A stretch of 64,000 nucleotides of DNA, from NCBI RefSeq assembly GCF_003201285.1, contig NZ_QICS01000010.1, positions 84,919 to 148,918 of the forward strand, in the 5' to 3' direction. Of this stretch, positions 33,805 to 42,179 are shown one piece after another. Under the pieces are notes generated by a model. The model made no database searches. It worked only from the letters and a program-made list of their open reading frames with translations, and was not told the DNA's origin. Both the position numbers and the translations under genes were made by a program. How positions within the stretch are numbered: position 1 is the first letter of the stretch; every line of letters begins with the position of its first letter. The DNA comes from Lachnotalea glycerini. GTDB lineage: Bacteria; Bacillota; Clostridia; Lachnospirales; Lachnospiraceae.

Positions 33805-33923
33805 TGACATCTATTTGCTTGTTAAGGACGAATGATTATATCATTTTAGTCTGATTTAGTCGTTTAAGCCGTTCCTAGTAGTGTAGGGGCGGGTTTTGCC
33901 ATAATGTATTTAAACTTTCACTA

Positions 33924-35072
33924 CTAAGCTTTTAGTGTTTTCAAATCTGTTCGCGGTCCCCTTGTCAGATCAATGCAATATGGTTCAGGCATTTCATAGG
34001 TACCCCATTTTGTATGTAATAATTCCGTAGGGATGTCTTTGAACGGAAGTAAATACCGATTTGCAATATTGATTATTTGACTAGAATATTCAACTATCTG
34101 ATCCATATCACACAGGGAATATCTTAATTCTTTTTTGCTTTCATCTGGTACGATAAAAGTTTTTGAAGTATTTGTTAAAATTAATCGGCATAACCATTTT
34201 CTAGAATTATTTTCATAAAGAACTGCTATATATGATTCAGTATATTTAAAAGAAATTTTATCAATATCAACAGTGTTTTTAAGGATTTCTTTTATAATTG
34301 AAAGAGCCTCCCATTCTTCGCTGGTACTCAAATTAGAATCTTTTTCCGTATTTTCGATACTCGCAGTATTCAAGGCGGATTGAAGCCTTTCATTTAGAAC
34401 CTCGTTAAGATAGTCGTTCAGCGATTTTTTGAGTACAGGTCTGAATTTTTCAAGTACTGTTTGAGTTTTGGCACCTTTATATATTGACTGTAAAAACAAT
34501 TTTACGAAATCATCAGATGGTCTTTGAAACTGTTGCTCTATAATACCCTTGAAAATACTATTATACTTTAGCAAAGAAGCAGTATTCATGATATCGGGAA
34601 TATCAAGCATCTCTTTTTTGAATTTTATGATTTGGTTTATCTGATTGTCTTTTAGGTTTAATATATTTAGATAAAGGAATGGCTCTTTATCCATTTTATT
34701 TTTCTCATCCAAATCCGTATAAAATCTATACTCGATACCATTTGTAAGAATAGCAAATTTGGCAGAAGTGGCTACGTAATACCTAAAGAGTTGAGAACTA
34801 TGCCTATCCAACTTTTTATTAGAAGCCTTTGCTTCTATCAGTATAACTGGTTCGCCGTTAAGTAAAATTGCATAATCAACTTTTTCACCTCTTTTAATTC
34901 CAACATCAGCAGTATATTCGGGGCAAAATTCAGATGGATTAAAAACATCATAGCCTAAAAGCTGAAAGAACGGAACAATCAATGACATTTTTGTTGCTTC
35001 CTCTGTTTGTGCGGCATCTTTTAGGGAAGCTGCCCGCTCAATAAAATTTTTAAATTCGTCTTTGAAATCCAT
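33924..35072 (-). CDS. Type I restriction R-subunit N-domain-like nuclease, stand-alone
   Basis: Residues about 15-130 match the HsdR N-terminal nuclease module: GYDVFNPSEFCPEYTADVG followed by VDYAILLNGEPVILIEAKAS, giving the Asp ... Glu-x-Lys catalytic core. The remaining 250 residues show no helicase motifs and no HsdM or HsdS partner is nearby. The start at 35072 follows AGGAGG; 21 further upstream codons lack a site. Proteins of this type are common single genes in prophages and plasmids. A defence or superinfection-exclusion role is plausible, but not shown. It sits at the integrase end with the recombinase on the same strand. Confidence 0.75.
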   Translation of the reverse strand: MDFKDEFKNFIERAASLKDAAQTEEATKMSLIVPFFQLLGYDVFNPSEFCPEYTADVGIKRGEKVDYAILLNGEPVILIEAKASNKKLDRHSSQLFRYYVATSAKFAILTNGIEYRFYTDLDEKNKMDKEPFLYLNILNLKDNQINQIIKFKKEMLDIPDIMNTASLLKYNSIFKGIIEQQFQRPSDDFVKLFLQSIYKGAKTQTVLEKFRPVLKKSLNDYLNEVLNERLQSALNTASIENTEKDSNLSTSEEWEALSIIKEILKNTVDIDKISFKYTESYIAVLYENNSRKWLCRLILTNTSKTFIVPDESKKELRYSLCDMDQIVEYSSQIINIANRYLLPFKDIPTELLHTKWGTYEMPEPYCIDLTRGPRTDLKTLKA

Positions 35073-35369
35073 ATTTTTCCTCCTCTTTATCAGTTCGGTT
35101 GTTTTTTGTTTTTGTTTTATACTTTTTTCATACACAATAAAATATGCGTAAATTTTATTGTTATAATTTTAATTATAATTATCCAAAATATACCAAAATA
35201 AGTCAATAGTGAAATAACGATAAAAACCGACATTTAACACCTTAAATTGCCAGAAGTTATTTTTCCCTATTTTGTTATAATTAATAAAAGGGGGATGTGT
35301 ATGTCTGAAAAAACGTAGGCTATATCTTTACTACCGCCTGTGATTTATATCATCTTATCAGGAGGATAT

Positions 35370-35570
35370 ATGATAACGATTAACACATATAAAGCACATA
35401 TTGATAGAAATATCAGTACAAGGAAATTGGCAGAGCTAACAGGGCTGAGTAAGAGCACGATCAATAATATAGATTGTGGAAAGACCTCACCAAATTTGCA
35501 GCAGCTAGAAGCAATTGCAAAAGCGTTAGATCTAAAAATGACAGAGCTGTTTAAATCGGAGTATAAATAA
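35370..35570 (+). CDS. XRE-family small helix-turn-helix regulator
   Basis: A 66-residue Cro/CI-type repressor: NISTRKLAELTGLSKSTINNIDCGKTSPNLQQLEAIAKALDLKMTELF covers the five-helix domain completely. The start is ATG 35370 behind AGGAGG. It is divergent from the recombinase and nuclease genes and is the best candidate for the lysogeny switch, since no larger CI-like repressor was found. It may instead be a Cro-type partner. Confidence 0.85.
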   Translation: MITINTYKAHIDRNISTRKLAELTGLSKSTINNIDCGKTSPNLQQLEAIAKALDLKMTELFKSEYK

Positions 35571-35612
35571 TTTATCATATCATATATTACAGCCAAAATC
35601 TTTCAAAATGAA

Positions 35613-35636
35613 AAATGTCCAGAATTATGGACATTT
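35613..35636. repeat. Inverted repeat after the XRE gene
   Basis: AAATGTCC (35613-35620) and GGACATTT (35629-35636) flank eight bases. It could be an operator for the XRE protein ahead of the next small gene or a weak terminator. Confidence 0.4.
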
Positions 35637-35707
35637 CAATATTTTCTATTTATTTAGACAAGATATTTGTTATAATGCTGTAAAGGAAATGAAAGGGGAG
35701 CTATACA

Positions 35708-35827
35708 ATGCAATATACAAAAGAAAATCTTAATTACAAACAATTACTCATAGCAGTGATAGAAAATTTTAACGAGGAGCAGCTAAAAAAATTGTATTAT
35801 ATAGCAATAGGGATGAAAAAGGAATAG
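35708..35827 (+). CDS. Small phage protein, 39 residues
   Basis: The sequence MQYTKENLNYKQLLIAVIENF continues to an NEEQLKKLYYIAIGMKKE end. It is predicted as two helices, without membrane segment. It follows GAAAGGGGAG at good spacing, and its stop codon lies inside the left arm of a terminator. No function is recognised. Confidence 0.55.
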   Translation: MQYTKENLNYKQLLIAVIENFNEEQLKKLYYIAIGMKKE

Positions 35828-35852
35828 CCAACAAAGACTATTCCTTTTTTTC
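35819..35852. terminator. Intrinsic terminator, bidirectional
   Basis: AAGGAATAG (35819-35827) pairs with CTATTCCTT (35838-35846), followed by a run of T. It also overlaps the end of the convergent membrane-protein gene. Confidence 0.8.
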
Positions 35853-36029
35853 TTTCTGGATACAAGTCCTATAAATCCTTATAAATATTTGTAATGAAAA
35901 ACTAGCAAGTAAGCAAATCGTTGGTGAAAATTTCAAACACCAAAGAATCACAAACAATAATATACTTATTCCAGCCTCCCACGGTTTCATAGTATATTTT
36001 GACGTTAATATGCGTTTAATATTTTTCAA
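35838..36029 (-). CDS. Small membrane protein with two helices
   Basis: The product has a basic N-terminus (KNIKRILTSKYTMKPWE) and then two hydrophobic stretches (GISILLFVILWCLKF, ICLLASFSLQIFI). The start is taken as TTG 36029, nine bases after an AGGGG; an ATG further up at 36083 has no ribosome site. It follows a broken lipoprotein gene on the same strand. Function unknown; moderate confidence that it is real. Confidence 0.45.
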   Translation of the reverse strand: MKNIKRILTSKYTMKPWEAGISILLFVILWCLKFSPTICLLASFSLQIFIRIYRTCIQKEKKE

Positions 36030-36091
36030 GTGTATGCCCCTATTCCTTTTTTTTCGTTTTGATAAACTTACTAAATTCTTCATATAAGTAA

Positions 36092-36539
36092 TTAATTATT
36101 AGACGATAATCCTGAAATAATTGTATCTGTCTGTGTTGCATCAACTAGAATTTTATTTAATTCAAATGTATCATCAGTTTTTACTATTGTCAGGCTTAAA
36201 AATGCATTATCATCTAAATCAAGATAATTAACGGAAATAAATTTGAAATTAAGATTGTCTGGAGTAGTTTCATAAGCAATCTTATAATATTTCATTGAAG
36301 AAATAAATTTATTTATAATATCTGTTACGTTTTCAGAAGTGACGGATATATCAGTATGTACTAATACATTTAAAGAATCAGCTGATGAAGAGCATTCCAC
36401 ATTTTCGCCGTAAGAAGTTTTTGCCCAAGCGGTGGCATATTGTAGAGGGCTCTTGGCTTACACTTGAACCGCATGCAGTAATAAATAATGAAATACTAAT
36501 TAGAATGGTAACAGTTAATAATTTGTTGTAAATTTTCAT
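36092..36539 (-). pseudogene. Small lipoprotein gene broken by a frameshift
   Basis: From ATG 36539 (after GAGGG) the frame gives a clear lipoprotein signal: KLLTVTILISISLFITACGSS with lipobox ITAC. Near 36445, around CCC in GAGCCCTC, the frame must shift by +1 to continue into the long downstream frame (QYATAWAKTSYGENVECSSSADSLNVLVHTDISV...SGLSSNN). Together they would make a lipoprotein of about 148 residues. Either a base was lost or gained, or the CCC-T is a +1 slippage site. The neighbouring DUF2441-like fragment also looks broken, so decay is the simplest reading. Confidence 0.6.
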
Positions 36540-36631
36540 ATAATCCCTCATTTCGATAAATAGTTTAAAAAGTTACGATACTATTATCCGAAATTTATCA
36601 CGATATGTCAATGAATATAAACGTATTAATT

Positions 36632-36663
36632 AAAAAAAGAATAGCACAAAACTATTCTTTTTT
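36632..36663. terminator. Bidirectional terminator
   Basis: AAAAAAAGAATAG (36632-36644) and CTATTCTTTTTT (36652-36663) flank a seven-base loop. Confidence 0.8.
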
Positions 36664-36751
36664 CTTTTTGTCATATTTCTCAAATTCTTTATATAAGTAA
36701 TCAAAGTTGCTTGATAATCTTTTTGAAAAATTAAAAATTGAAAAGCCTGAT

Positions 36752-37033
36752 TTAACATATAAGTTTTGAATCAATCTTATTAAGAACTTTAGCGGGTAAA
36801 GGTATTACGGAATATCTATCGATTGTGTACGAGTCGGATTCACTAATAGTTACAGGCTTTCCGGATAGTTGCTTGTCAATATAACTCACTTCATTTTTAG
36901 CAAAGTGAGAAATTGAGGTGAGTCCTATTAGTTCTAACTGATGTTCACCTTCAAAATTCGAACAACAAGAATATAAATCTAATATTTGACCTTCATGTAG
37001 TGAATTATTACGGTCAATGTGATAAGCAATCAT
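36752..37033 (-). pseudogene. DUF2441-like protein, truncated
   Basis: The N-terminus MIAYHIDRNNSLHEGQILDL resembles the start of DUF2441 proteins, which are about twice as long. The frame stops after 93 residues. The following minus-strand sequence in another frame (KRLSSNFDYLYKEFEKYD plus a Lys tail) resembles a similar YLYEEFSKF...KKKE tail at 36050-36090, which suggests rearranged fragments. I take it as a truncated gene, but a short real protein is possible. Confidence 0.4.
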
Positions 37034-37163
37034 AATATGCTCCTCTCTTATCTATTTCAACATGCCAGTGCTGATAAGAAAGGTATAAATAAGAAAAAGG
37101 ATTAATTCAACAACATAACTATAAAAGTAGAAATAATATTTAATCAGAAAGGTTGGTGAGAGT

Positions 37164-37328
37164 ATGAGTCAAACGCTATTAACAAGAGAAGAAATTGAAA
37201 AGAGACTTCCAAAGCTTGAAAGAATGGCAGAAATTTGGGGAAAGTCAGATGAGTATGGAAAAGGATATTTGCAAGGAACAATTAACACATTAGCAGCAGT
37301 TGCAAATACATCTAAGAAAACTGCATAG
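37164..37328 (+). CDS. Small phage protein, 54 residues
   Basis: MSQTLLTREEIEKRLPKLER begins a helical, soluble protein ending in NTLAAVANTSKKTA. It is preceded by GAAAGGTTGGTGAG. Such short proteins are typical of the early region of clostridial phages. Function unknown. Confidence 0.6.
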   Translation: MSQTLLTREEIEKRLPKLERMAEIWGKSDEYGKGYLQGTINTLAAVANTSKKTA

Positions 37329-37513
37329 TATGAGGGCTTTGCGTATTCATCTCAGAAAGGAAAGCAATCATAAATTAGAACTCCTTTCAAATGTATTCAG
37401 CAATTCAGTGCTGATAACAACAGTATAGAAAAATCGTAAAAATTTACAAGAAATGAAATAGATAGTCAACAAGTACAAGCAAAGCAACATAAATTAAAAC
37501 TGGAGGTGATCCT

Positions 37514-37672
37514 ATGAAAGAACTAAAAGTAGTTAGATACATAAAAATGGATGGTAAGTGTATGCCATGGAGTGATTTAACAGAGAAAGAACAAGAAGAA
37601 CTAAAAGAAAAATTAAATCAGCAAGGTATGAAATCATTAGGATATGTTCCAGTAAAAAAGGAAACCGCTTAG
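37514..37672 (+). CDS. Small phage protein, 52 residues
   Basis: A soluble helical protein (RYIKMDGKCMPWSDLTEKEQ ... GMKSLGYVPVKKETA) follows TGGAGGTGAT. It resembles short proteins found next to replication genes of clostridial prophages, with no assigned role. A small hairpin (AACCGC-TTA-GCGGTT, no T run) overlaps its stop. Confidence 0.65.
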   Translation: MKELKVVRYIKMDGKCMPWSDLTEKEQEELKEKLNQQGMKSLGYVPVKKETA

Positions 37673-37805
37673 GCGGTTTATGGAGGACAAGCTAAAAAGT
37701 GACAAAAATGAACTCAATGAATCAAGAGATAACAAATAAAGAATCGTTGACTACATAGGGAAAAGTAATTAGTCATAATTTTAAATGTTAGAAAGGAGAA
37801 TACTC

Positions 37806-37925
37806 GTGAATCTGGACAATAAAACAGTGGGTGAGTTAATTGATTCATATGAAGAAAATGAACAGACAGTCACAATCAATGACGGACATGTATTCATAAA
37901 TAAGAAAGAGGGTGAGAGGGATTAA
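37806..37925 (+). CDS. Small phage protein, 39 residues
   Basis: The frame starts at GTG 37806 after GAAAGGAG and encodes an acidic peptide (NLDNKTVGELIDSYEENEQT, VTINDGHVFINKKEGERD). It overlaps the start of the 3D-domain gene by 14 bases. Function unknown. Confidence 0.5.
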   Translation: MNLDNKTVGELIDSYEENEQTVTINDGHVFINKKEGERD

Positions 37926-38316
37926 AAAGAAAATCTCATTAATAGCAGCATTAATAATTTTATGCTTCGTTGTACAAGCTGATGCAAAGCAAAGTAATTT
38001 CTATGGACAAGTTAACAAGTTTACTGTTTATGGTTATTGCGCTTGTAAAAAGTGCTGCGGTAAAACGGATGGCATTACTTATACGGAAACCAAAGCCATT
38101 CAGGATAGAACCATAGCAGTAGATCAAAATAGTATACCCTTAGGTTCTACTGTGCTAATTTATTATGAAAACAGCTTAGTCGGGATATATCAAGCAGAAG
38201 ATATAGGTGCAGATATTAAGGGCAATAAGATTGATATGTATTTTGACTCTCATTCAGATGCGAATGACTGGGGTGTAAGAGAATGCGAAGTGATTATCGT
38301 GGATGCGAAAGGGTAA
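37912..38316 (+). CDS. Secreted 3D-domain protein (double-psi beta-barrel)
   Basis: An N-terminal signal peptide (KKKISLIAALIILCFVVQADA) precedes a 3D domain: YGYCACKKCCGKTDGITYTETKA, TIAVDQNSIPLGSTVLIY and EDIGADIKGNKIDMYFDSHSDANDWG, which holds the three conserved Asp. The fold is shared with MltA/RlpA-type cell-wall hydrolases and Stage V spore-germination enzymes. It is probably exported and acts on the wall; in a phage it may assist entry or release. The start codon is GTG 37912, with ATT 37921 as a less usual alternative. Confidence 0.82.
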   Translation: MRGIKKKISLIAALIILCFVVQADAKQSNFYGQVNKFTVYGYCACKKCCGKTDGITYTETKAIQDRTIAVDQNSIPLGSTVLIYYENSLVGIYQAEDIGADIKGNKIDMYFDSHSDANDWGVRECEVIIVDAKG

Positions 38317-38332
38317 AGAAAGGACTTTATTA

Positions 38333-38596
38333 GTGAAAATAGAAAATAGCATTAAAACAAGTGAATTTGAAGTGGCACGAAAGGAAGCTTTTAGCATCAA
38401 AGGCAGTAGCAGTGGAATGAGGTACATAGGAGCAGTTGAGTACAAGGATGGAAATGTAAATAAATTTTTTAAAGATGAAAACGGAGACTACTGGTTCGAA
38501 AGTTGGCGAAGAGTAAATGACAAGCTGATAACCGAAGAGGAATATATCTTTGGAAAGAAAATAAAGTCATTTAGGAAAAGAGCAGCCTATTACTAA
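38333..38596 (+). CDS. Small phage protein, 87 residues
   Basis: The start is GTG 38333, eight bases after AAAGGA, rather than the ATG at 38303 inside the 3D-domain gene. The product is soluble, with a predicted beta-rich centre (SGMRYIGAVEYKDGNVNKFF, DYWFESWRRVNDKLITEEEY). No family recognised. Confidence 0.55.
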   Translation: MKIENSIKTSEFEVARKEAFSIKGSSSGMRYIGAVEYKDGNVNKFFKDENGDYWFESWRRVNDKLITEEEYIFGKKIKSFRKRAAYY

Positions 38597-38625
38597 AATA
38601 AAAATAAGTCGGGAGGGGAGACACG

Positions 38626-38805
38626 ATGAAAAAGCTTATAAATTCTATAAAAGTTGTAAGAATAAATATTTGCGTCAAATTGCATATGAACGGATTTACA
38701 ACGCTTGCATATTTTGTAGACAAAGAGACATGTACCTATCTGGATTATTTGAAAAGAGTAGCAAGGATAGTGAAAGAGCATTGTATTAATGAATCTGATG
38801 ATTAA
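38626..38805 (+). CDS. Small phage protein, 59 residues
   Basis: The ATG at 38626 follows GGGAGGGGAG. The product (MKKLINSIKVVRINICVKLH, then FTTLAYFVDKETCTYLDYLKRVARIVKEHC) is basic and mixed alpha/beta. Function unknown. The remaining 190 bases before the replication gene hold no further supported gene. Confidence 0.55.
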   Translation: MKKLINSIKVVRINICVKLHMNGFTTLAYFVDKETCTYLDYLKRVARIVKEHCINESDD

Positions 38806-38993
38806 ATTAGGATTTAGGAGGTATGGAAAAATATTGGTACAGATTTAAGCATAACGATATAGAATCACAAATGCCATAAGACAATAAAACTATATTAATA
38901 ATTATATCAAAAGTATGGCAGAAAGTCAATAAAATCAAGGGTTTTCATGCCCTTTGAGTAACATTCTAAGTATATTAAAGTTAGAGGTGGACA

Positions 38994-39812
38994 ATGGCAT
39001 ACTGGAAAGATACATGGCCGTTTATTAATTCAATTGAGTATGAATATAAGTTCGCAGGGAATTACGGAGCAAAGGGAGAAAAAAGGGGAGAAAGAAAAAA
39101 GGCTACTCCGGAACAAATCAAAAAGCAGAATCAATTGAACAAAGAAAAACGTATGAGAAGAGTAATCAAAGCCAATTTCTTATCGGAAGACTACTGGATT
39201 ACATTAAAGTATCCAGAGGGAACGAGAAAGAAAGTGGAGGAAGTGAAAAAGGAACTCAAAAAGTTCCTTGATGATATGAGGAAAGCATATAAGAAACGAA
39301 GTGAAATATTCAAATTCATATATCGGATGGAGATCGGAGAGCTTGGTGGAATCCATATTCATATTTTACTAAACCGAATACAGGGAAAGCCACATACAGA
39401 TTTATTGATCAAGGAGCTGTGGCCTCATGGGACAATTAATTATCAAACCTTATATGAATATGGTGGATATAAAAAACTAGCAAATTATATCGTGAAGCCT
39501 CCAGATGAAGAGGTATATGAACAACTTAGTCTATTCGAGGAAGAGGAACAAAAGCAATTCATAAGATATTCTTCTTCGAGGAATTTAATCCGGCCAGAAC
39601 CAGAACGAAAGGTATACCGAAGATGGACGGTAAAACAACTAATCGAAGATGGACCAAAACCAACCAAAGGTTTTTACATAGACAAAGATTCAATCATAGT
39701 CGGAGTCAATAAGTATACCGGAATGTCGTACCTACAATACACCGAATGCCGCATCAATGAAATCAAAGATCGAGAAGAATACGAGAAATTAAAACAGGAA
39801 GGAGTGGGATAA
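38994..39812 (+). CDS. HUH-endonuclease replication protein (rolling-circle type)
   Basis: The 272-residue protein has the two hallmark motifs of HUH nickases: GGIHIHILLNR (His-hydrophobic-His, near residue 122) and the catalytic Tyr motif in KKLANYIVK (YxxK, near 165). A Lys/Arg-rich N-terminus probably binds DNA. It would nick one strand at an origin, covalently attach to the 5' end and start rolling-circle replication, as gpA of P2 does. No double-strand origin could be pinpointed by eye. An RNase-H-like gene follows after one base. Similar proteins are frequent in Lachnospiraceae prophages. Confidence 0.82.
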   Translation: MAYWKDTWPFINSIEYEYKFAGNYGAKGEKRGERKKATPEQIKKQNQLNKEKRMRRVIKANFLSEDYWITLKYPEGTRKKVEEVKKELKKFLDDMRKAYKKRSEIFKFIYRMEIGELGGIHIHILLNRIQGKPHTDLLIKELWPHGTINYQTLYEYGGYKKLANYIVKPPDEEVYEQLSLFEEEEQKQFIRYSSSRNLIRPEPERKVYRRWTVKQLIEDGPKPTKGFYIDKDSIIVGVNKYTGMSYLQYTECRINEIKDREEYEKLKQEGVG

Positions 39813-39813
39813 C

Positions 39814-40221
39814 TTGTTTGACGTAAATATTTACATAGAGACAACCATCAAAAGCGCCAACGTGGGTGCCGGATACTACGGCTATGTAGTTGAGTATATG
39901 CTCCAAAAGAAGCAAGAATCGATCACCAGAGTAGAGATAGAAAAGGAAGTTAATATTACGGCAAATCAACTTTATCTTATGGCATGTTATAGAGCTTTAG
40001 AGATACTAGAAAAACCTTGTGACATTATCATTTATACTGATTCGGCTTACCTACAAAACGGCATCAATACATGGATGCACCAATGGTATCAAGCAGACTG
40101 GATTGGTGCAAAAGGAGAACACATCAAAAATTTAGATCTATGGAAACCGTTGCATGAAATTGCAAGTAAACATTTAATCAAAGTAGAAAATGTCAAAGCC
40201 TATATTATTAGTATATTATAA
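39814..40221 (+). CDS. RNase-H-like protein, probably catalytically incomplete
   Basis: A TTG start directly follows the replication gene. The central IIIYTDSAYLQNGINTWMHQW ... IKNLDLWKPLHEI is a clear RNase HI core with one catalytic Asp (TDSAY). The usual Glu in the second helix is replaced (NQLYLMACYRALE). The C-terminal His/Asp segment is missing, because the protein ends in VKAYIISIL where the family normally continues. It may be truncated by insertion of the cargo genes that follow. Confidence 0.65.
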   Translation: MFDVNIYIETTIKSANVGAGYYGYVVEYMLQKKQESITRVEIEKEVNITANQLYLMACYRALEILEKPCDIIIYTDSAYLQNGINTWMHQWYQADWIGAKGEHIKNLDLWKPLHEIASKHLIKVENVKAYIISIL

Positions 40222-40335
40222 AGCATTTTATGAGTTTTAGATAGATACAATAATTTAGTCTTTAATTAAGTAATTGTACATTGACAACTGAATACGGTAT
40301 GTTTATATTACTATTTGCTTAAAAATAAATATTGT

Positions 40336-40364
40336 TTGTATAACATTAGCTATTGTTGTATAAT
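40336..40364 (+). promoter_or_regulatory. Sigma-A promoter of the first secreted cargo gene
   Basis: TTGTAT (40336-40341) and TATAAT (40359-40364) are 17 bases apart, upstream of the gene at 40419. Confidence 0.65.
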
Positions 40365-40418
40365 TTAATATGTCTATAAAGATAGATAAAAAAGCACATA
40401 GAAAGGTAATATCATATC

Positions 40419-41132
40419 ATGAAAAAAATATTAAAAAAAGCCGTAAGTATAACTTTAGCAATTTGTTTAACCTTTTCTGCTGGATCAACATCACAAGCTT
40501 TTAGTAATGTAACAAATGACACTAATTACTATTTGGAGAATCTTAGCAATCAATTTGATACAATGACTGCCGAAGAGTTAAATCAATATATAGGTGATAA
40601 TATACAAGAATTAGAAAATCAAAACTCGCAATCCTTAAATCAAATTCCATGTAATAAAAGCACCAGTACTAAGGTATCTGCAATATGGTTAGCAGGTGCA
40701 AAATATATGGAAAAAAAAGGAAATACATGTACAGCTAAATTACTTGAATACTCTGTTTTAGGTAAAAATTATACCGAAACTCAAATATCACCAAATGGAT
40801 TATTCGCAAAAAAAATTGTTACATCATCTGCATTTACAAGTTATTTAAAAAAAGTGAAAAATAATAAGGCACCCGCAGGAATTGCCTTTGAAAAAAGTGA
40901 TAATGCAGATTTATTTTATGCATTACATTATACTGATGCAAGCACCAAAGTTAACTTTGCAGGAACAGTTCTTGCAACTTACAATGTTACAATAACAGAT
41001 ACTTTTGATTTTTCTCTAAGCACAGATGATTATAAAGATATCATCACTACTAGTGCTAATAACTATGCATGGTTTTCTCAAAACACAGGTGCTTTAAATG
41101 TAATAGATGTTAAAATATCATTCACAAAATAG
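40419..41132 (+). CDS. Secreted cargo protein of unknown function
   Basis: A standard signal peptide (MKKILKKAVSITLAICLTFS, cleavage probably after SQA) is followed by about 210 residues. These include one helical stretch (NYYLENLSNQFDTMTAEELNQYIGDNIQELEN) and a beta-rich C-terminus (VNFAGTVLATYNVTITDTFDFSLSTDDYKD). It has its own promoter and interrupts the phage replication block, as phage cargo (moron) genes do. A two-helix membrane protein follows 20 bases later. The pair recalls secreted toxin plus immunity arrangements, but no toxin family is recognised. Confidence 0.8.
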   Translation: MKKILKKAVSITLAICLTFSAGSTSQAFSNVTNDTNYYLENLSNQFDTMTAEELNQYIGDNIQELENQNSQSLNQIPCNKSTSTKVSAIWLAGAKYMEKKGNTCTAKLLEYSVLGKNYTETQISPNGLFAKKIVTSSAFTSYLKKVKNNKAPAGIAFEKSDNADLFYALHYTDASTKVNFAGTVLATYNVTITDTFDFSLSTDDYKDIITTSANNYAWFSQNTGALNVIDVKISFTK

Positions 41133-41152
41133 TAAAGTAAAAAGAGAGGTAG

Positions 41153-41353
41153 ATGCTTTTGTATTTAATTTTATCTTTGTCAGGATGTGTTATTGGAATA
41201 ATTTTAGTCATAGCAACAATAATTTTTAGAAAACGTATTGAACCATCAGTAATGATAGCTCTTATAGCTTTTGGAATAATTATAACTATGTTTTGTGCAG
41301 GACTTATTTTAGTTCTTCTTCCCGTTACTTTTGGATTTACATTACAAGACTAG
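41153..41353 (+). CDS. Small two-helix membrane protein next to the secreted cargo protein
   Basis: The 66-residue product consists of two membrane helices (LYLILSLSGCVIGIILVIATI and SVMIALIAFGIIITMFCAGL) joined by a short RKRIEP loop. It follows AGAGAGG and is presumably co-transcribed with the secreted protein before it. Immunity-like or anchoring function is a guess from size and position. Confidence 0.65.
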   Translation: MLLYLILSLSGCVIGIILVIATIIFRKRIEPSVMIALIAFGIIITMFCAGLILVLLPVTFGFTLQD

Positions 41354-41506
41354 CATTTTAATAAATATTCTAAGCTGTTTAGTCCTCTGAAAAAACTAAA
41401 TAAAGTAATATAAAAGTACCGTATTCAGTAAATGAAGCGGTATTTTTTAATACAAAAATTATAACGATAAACTAGGCGTTAGCAAAGTAAGAAAAGAGGT
41501 GATAAA

Positions 41507-41896
41507 TTGCCAAATAAAAGAAAATTAAAATTAATGAAATACAATATAGATGATGATTTATATCAAGAATTATTTTATTTTTGTAAGCGTTACAAACAAA
41601 GAGAAGATGATATAAATAGTATGTATGGATTAACAAACATCAATACGGATGGAATGCCAAAAGGAAACAGCATTGGAAGCCAGACAGAGGCAAAAGCAAT
41701 GCGTATTTTAAAATTTAGAAAGGAAAATGAATTAATTGAGCAGTCTGCCATTGAAGCAAATCCATATATCTATCAGTACATATTAAAGAATGTCACACAA
41801 GGTATATCTTATGATTACATGAAAGTACCATGCGGGAGAAGACAATTTTACGAGAGTAGGAGAATCTTCTTTAAAATTCTTTCCGAAAAAAGGTAA
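41507..41896 (+). CDS. Phage late-gene regulator-like protein
   Basis: A TTG start follows GAGGTGA. The 129-residue protein has helices typical of ArpU/RinA-like phage transcription factors: an N-terminal YQELFYFCKRYKQREDDINSMYG and a C-terminal YIYQYILKNVTQGISYDYMKVPCGRRQFYESRRIFF resembling a helix-turn-helix. Such genes stand just upstream of the terminase genes and activate the structural operon. The family assignment rests on position and these patterns. Confidence 0.6.
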   Translation: MPNKRKLKLMKYNIDDDLYQELFYFCKRYKQREDDINSMYGLTNINTDGMPKGNSIGSQTEAKAMRILKFRKENELIEQSAIEANPYIYQYILKNVTQGISYDYMKVPCGRRQFYESRRIFFKILSEKR

Positions 41897-42099
41897 CACA
41901 AAGGACGTTATTATGATTTATTATGTTATTGTGATATTCAAAAATACATGAATGTCCTCCTACAAAAGTTAACAGCGTATTAACACTATAAACTGTAGTC
42001 TCTATAAAACGGAGAGCCATTTTTGACACACCCTGCAATTTACGATTCGGAGTGTTTGGTATATGTTTCAGTACATAAATATAAATTGTGATAAATGTG

Positions 42100-42128
42100 T
42101 TTACAAATGAAGAATATAGTAGTAATAT
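42100..42128 (+). promoter_or_regulatory. Promoter of the second secreted cargo gene
   Basis: TTTACA (42100-42105) and TAATAT (42123-42128) are separated by 17 bases. The remaining part of the 41897-42179 gap holds no supported gene. Confidence 0.5.
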
Positions 42129-42179
42129 GATTATATAACTAGACAATTTGTTAAATAAACACAATTAGGAGGGGTTTTA

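Noticed and set aside
35708..35827. Small 39-residue gene as a type I toxin
   Set aside because: It has no membrane helix and no antisense promoter was recognised, so it is listed just as a small phage protein.
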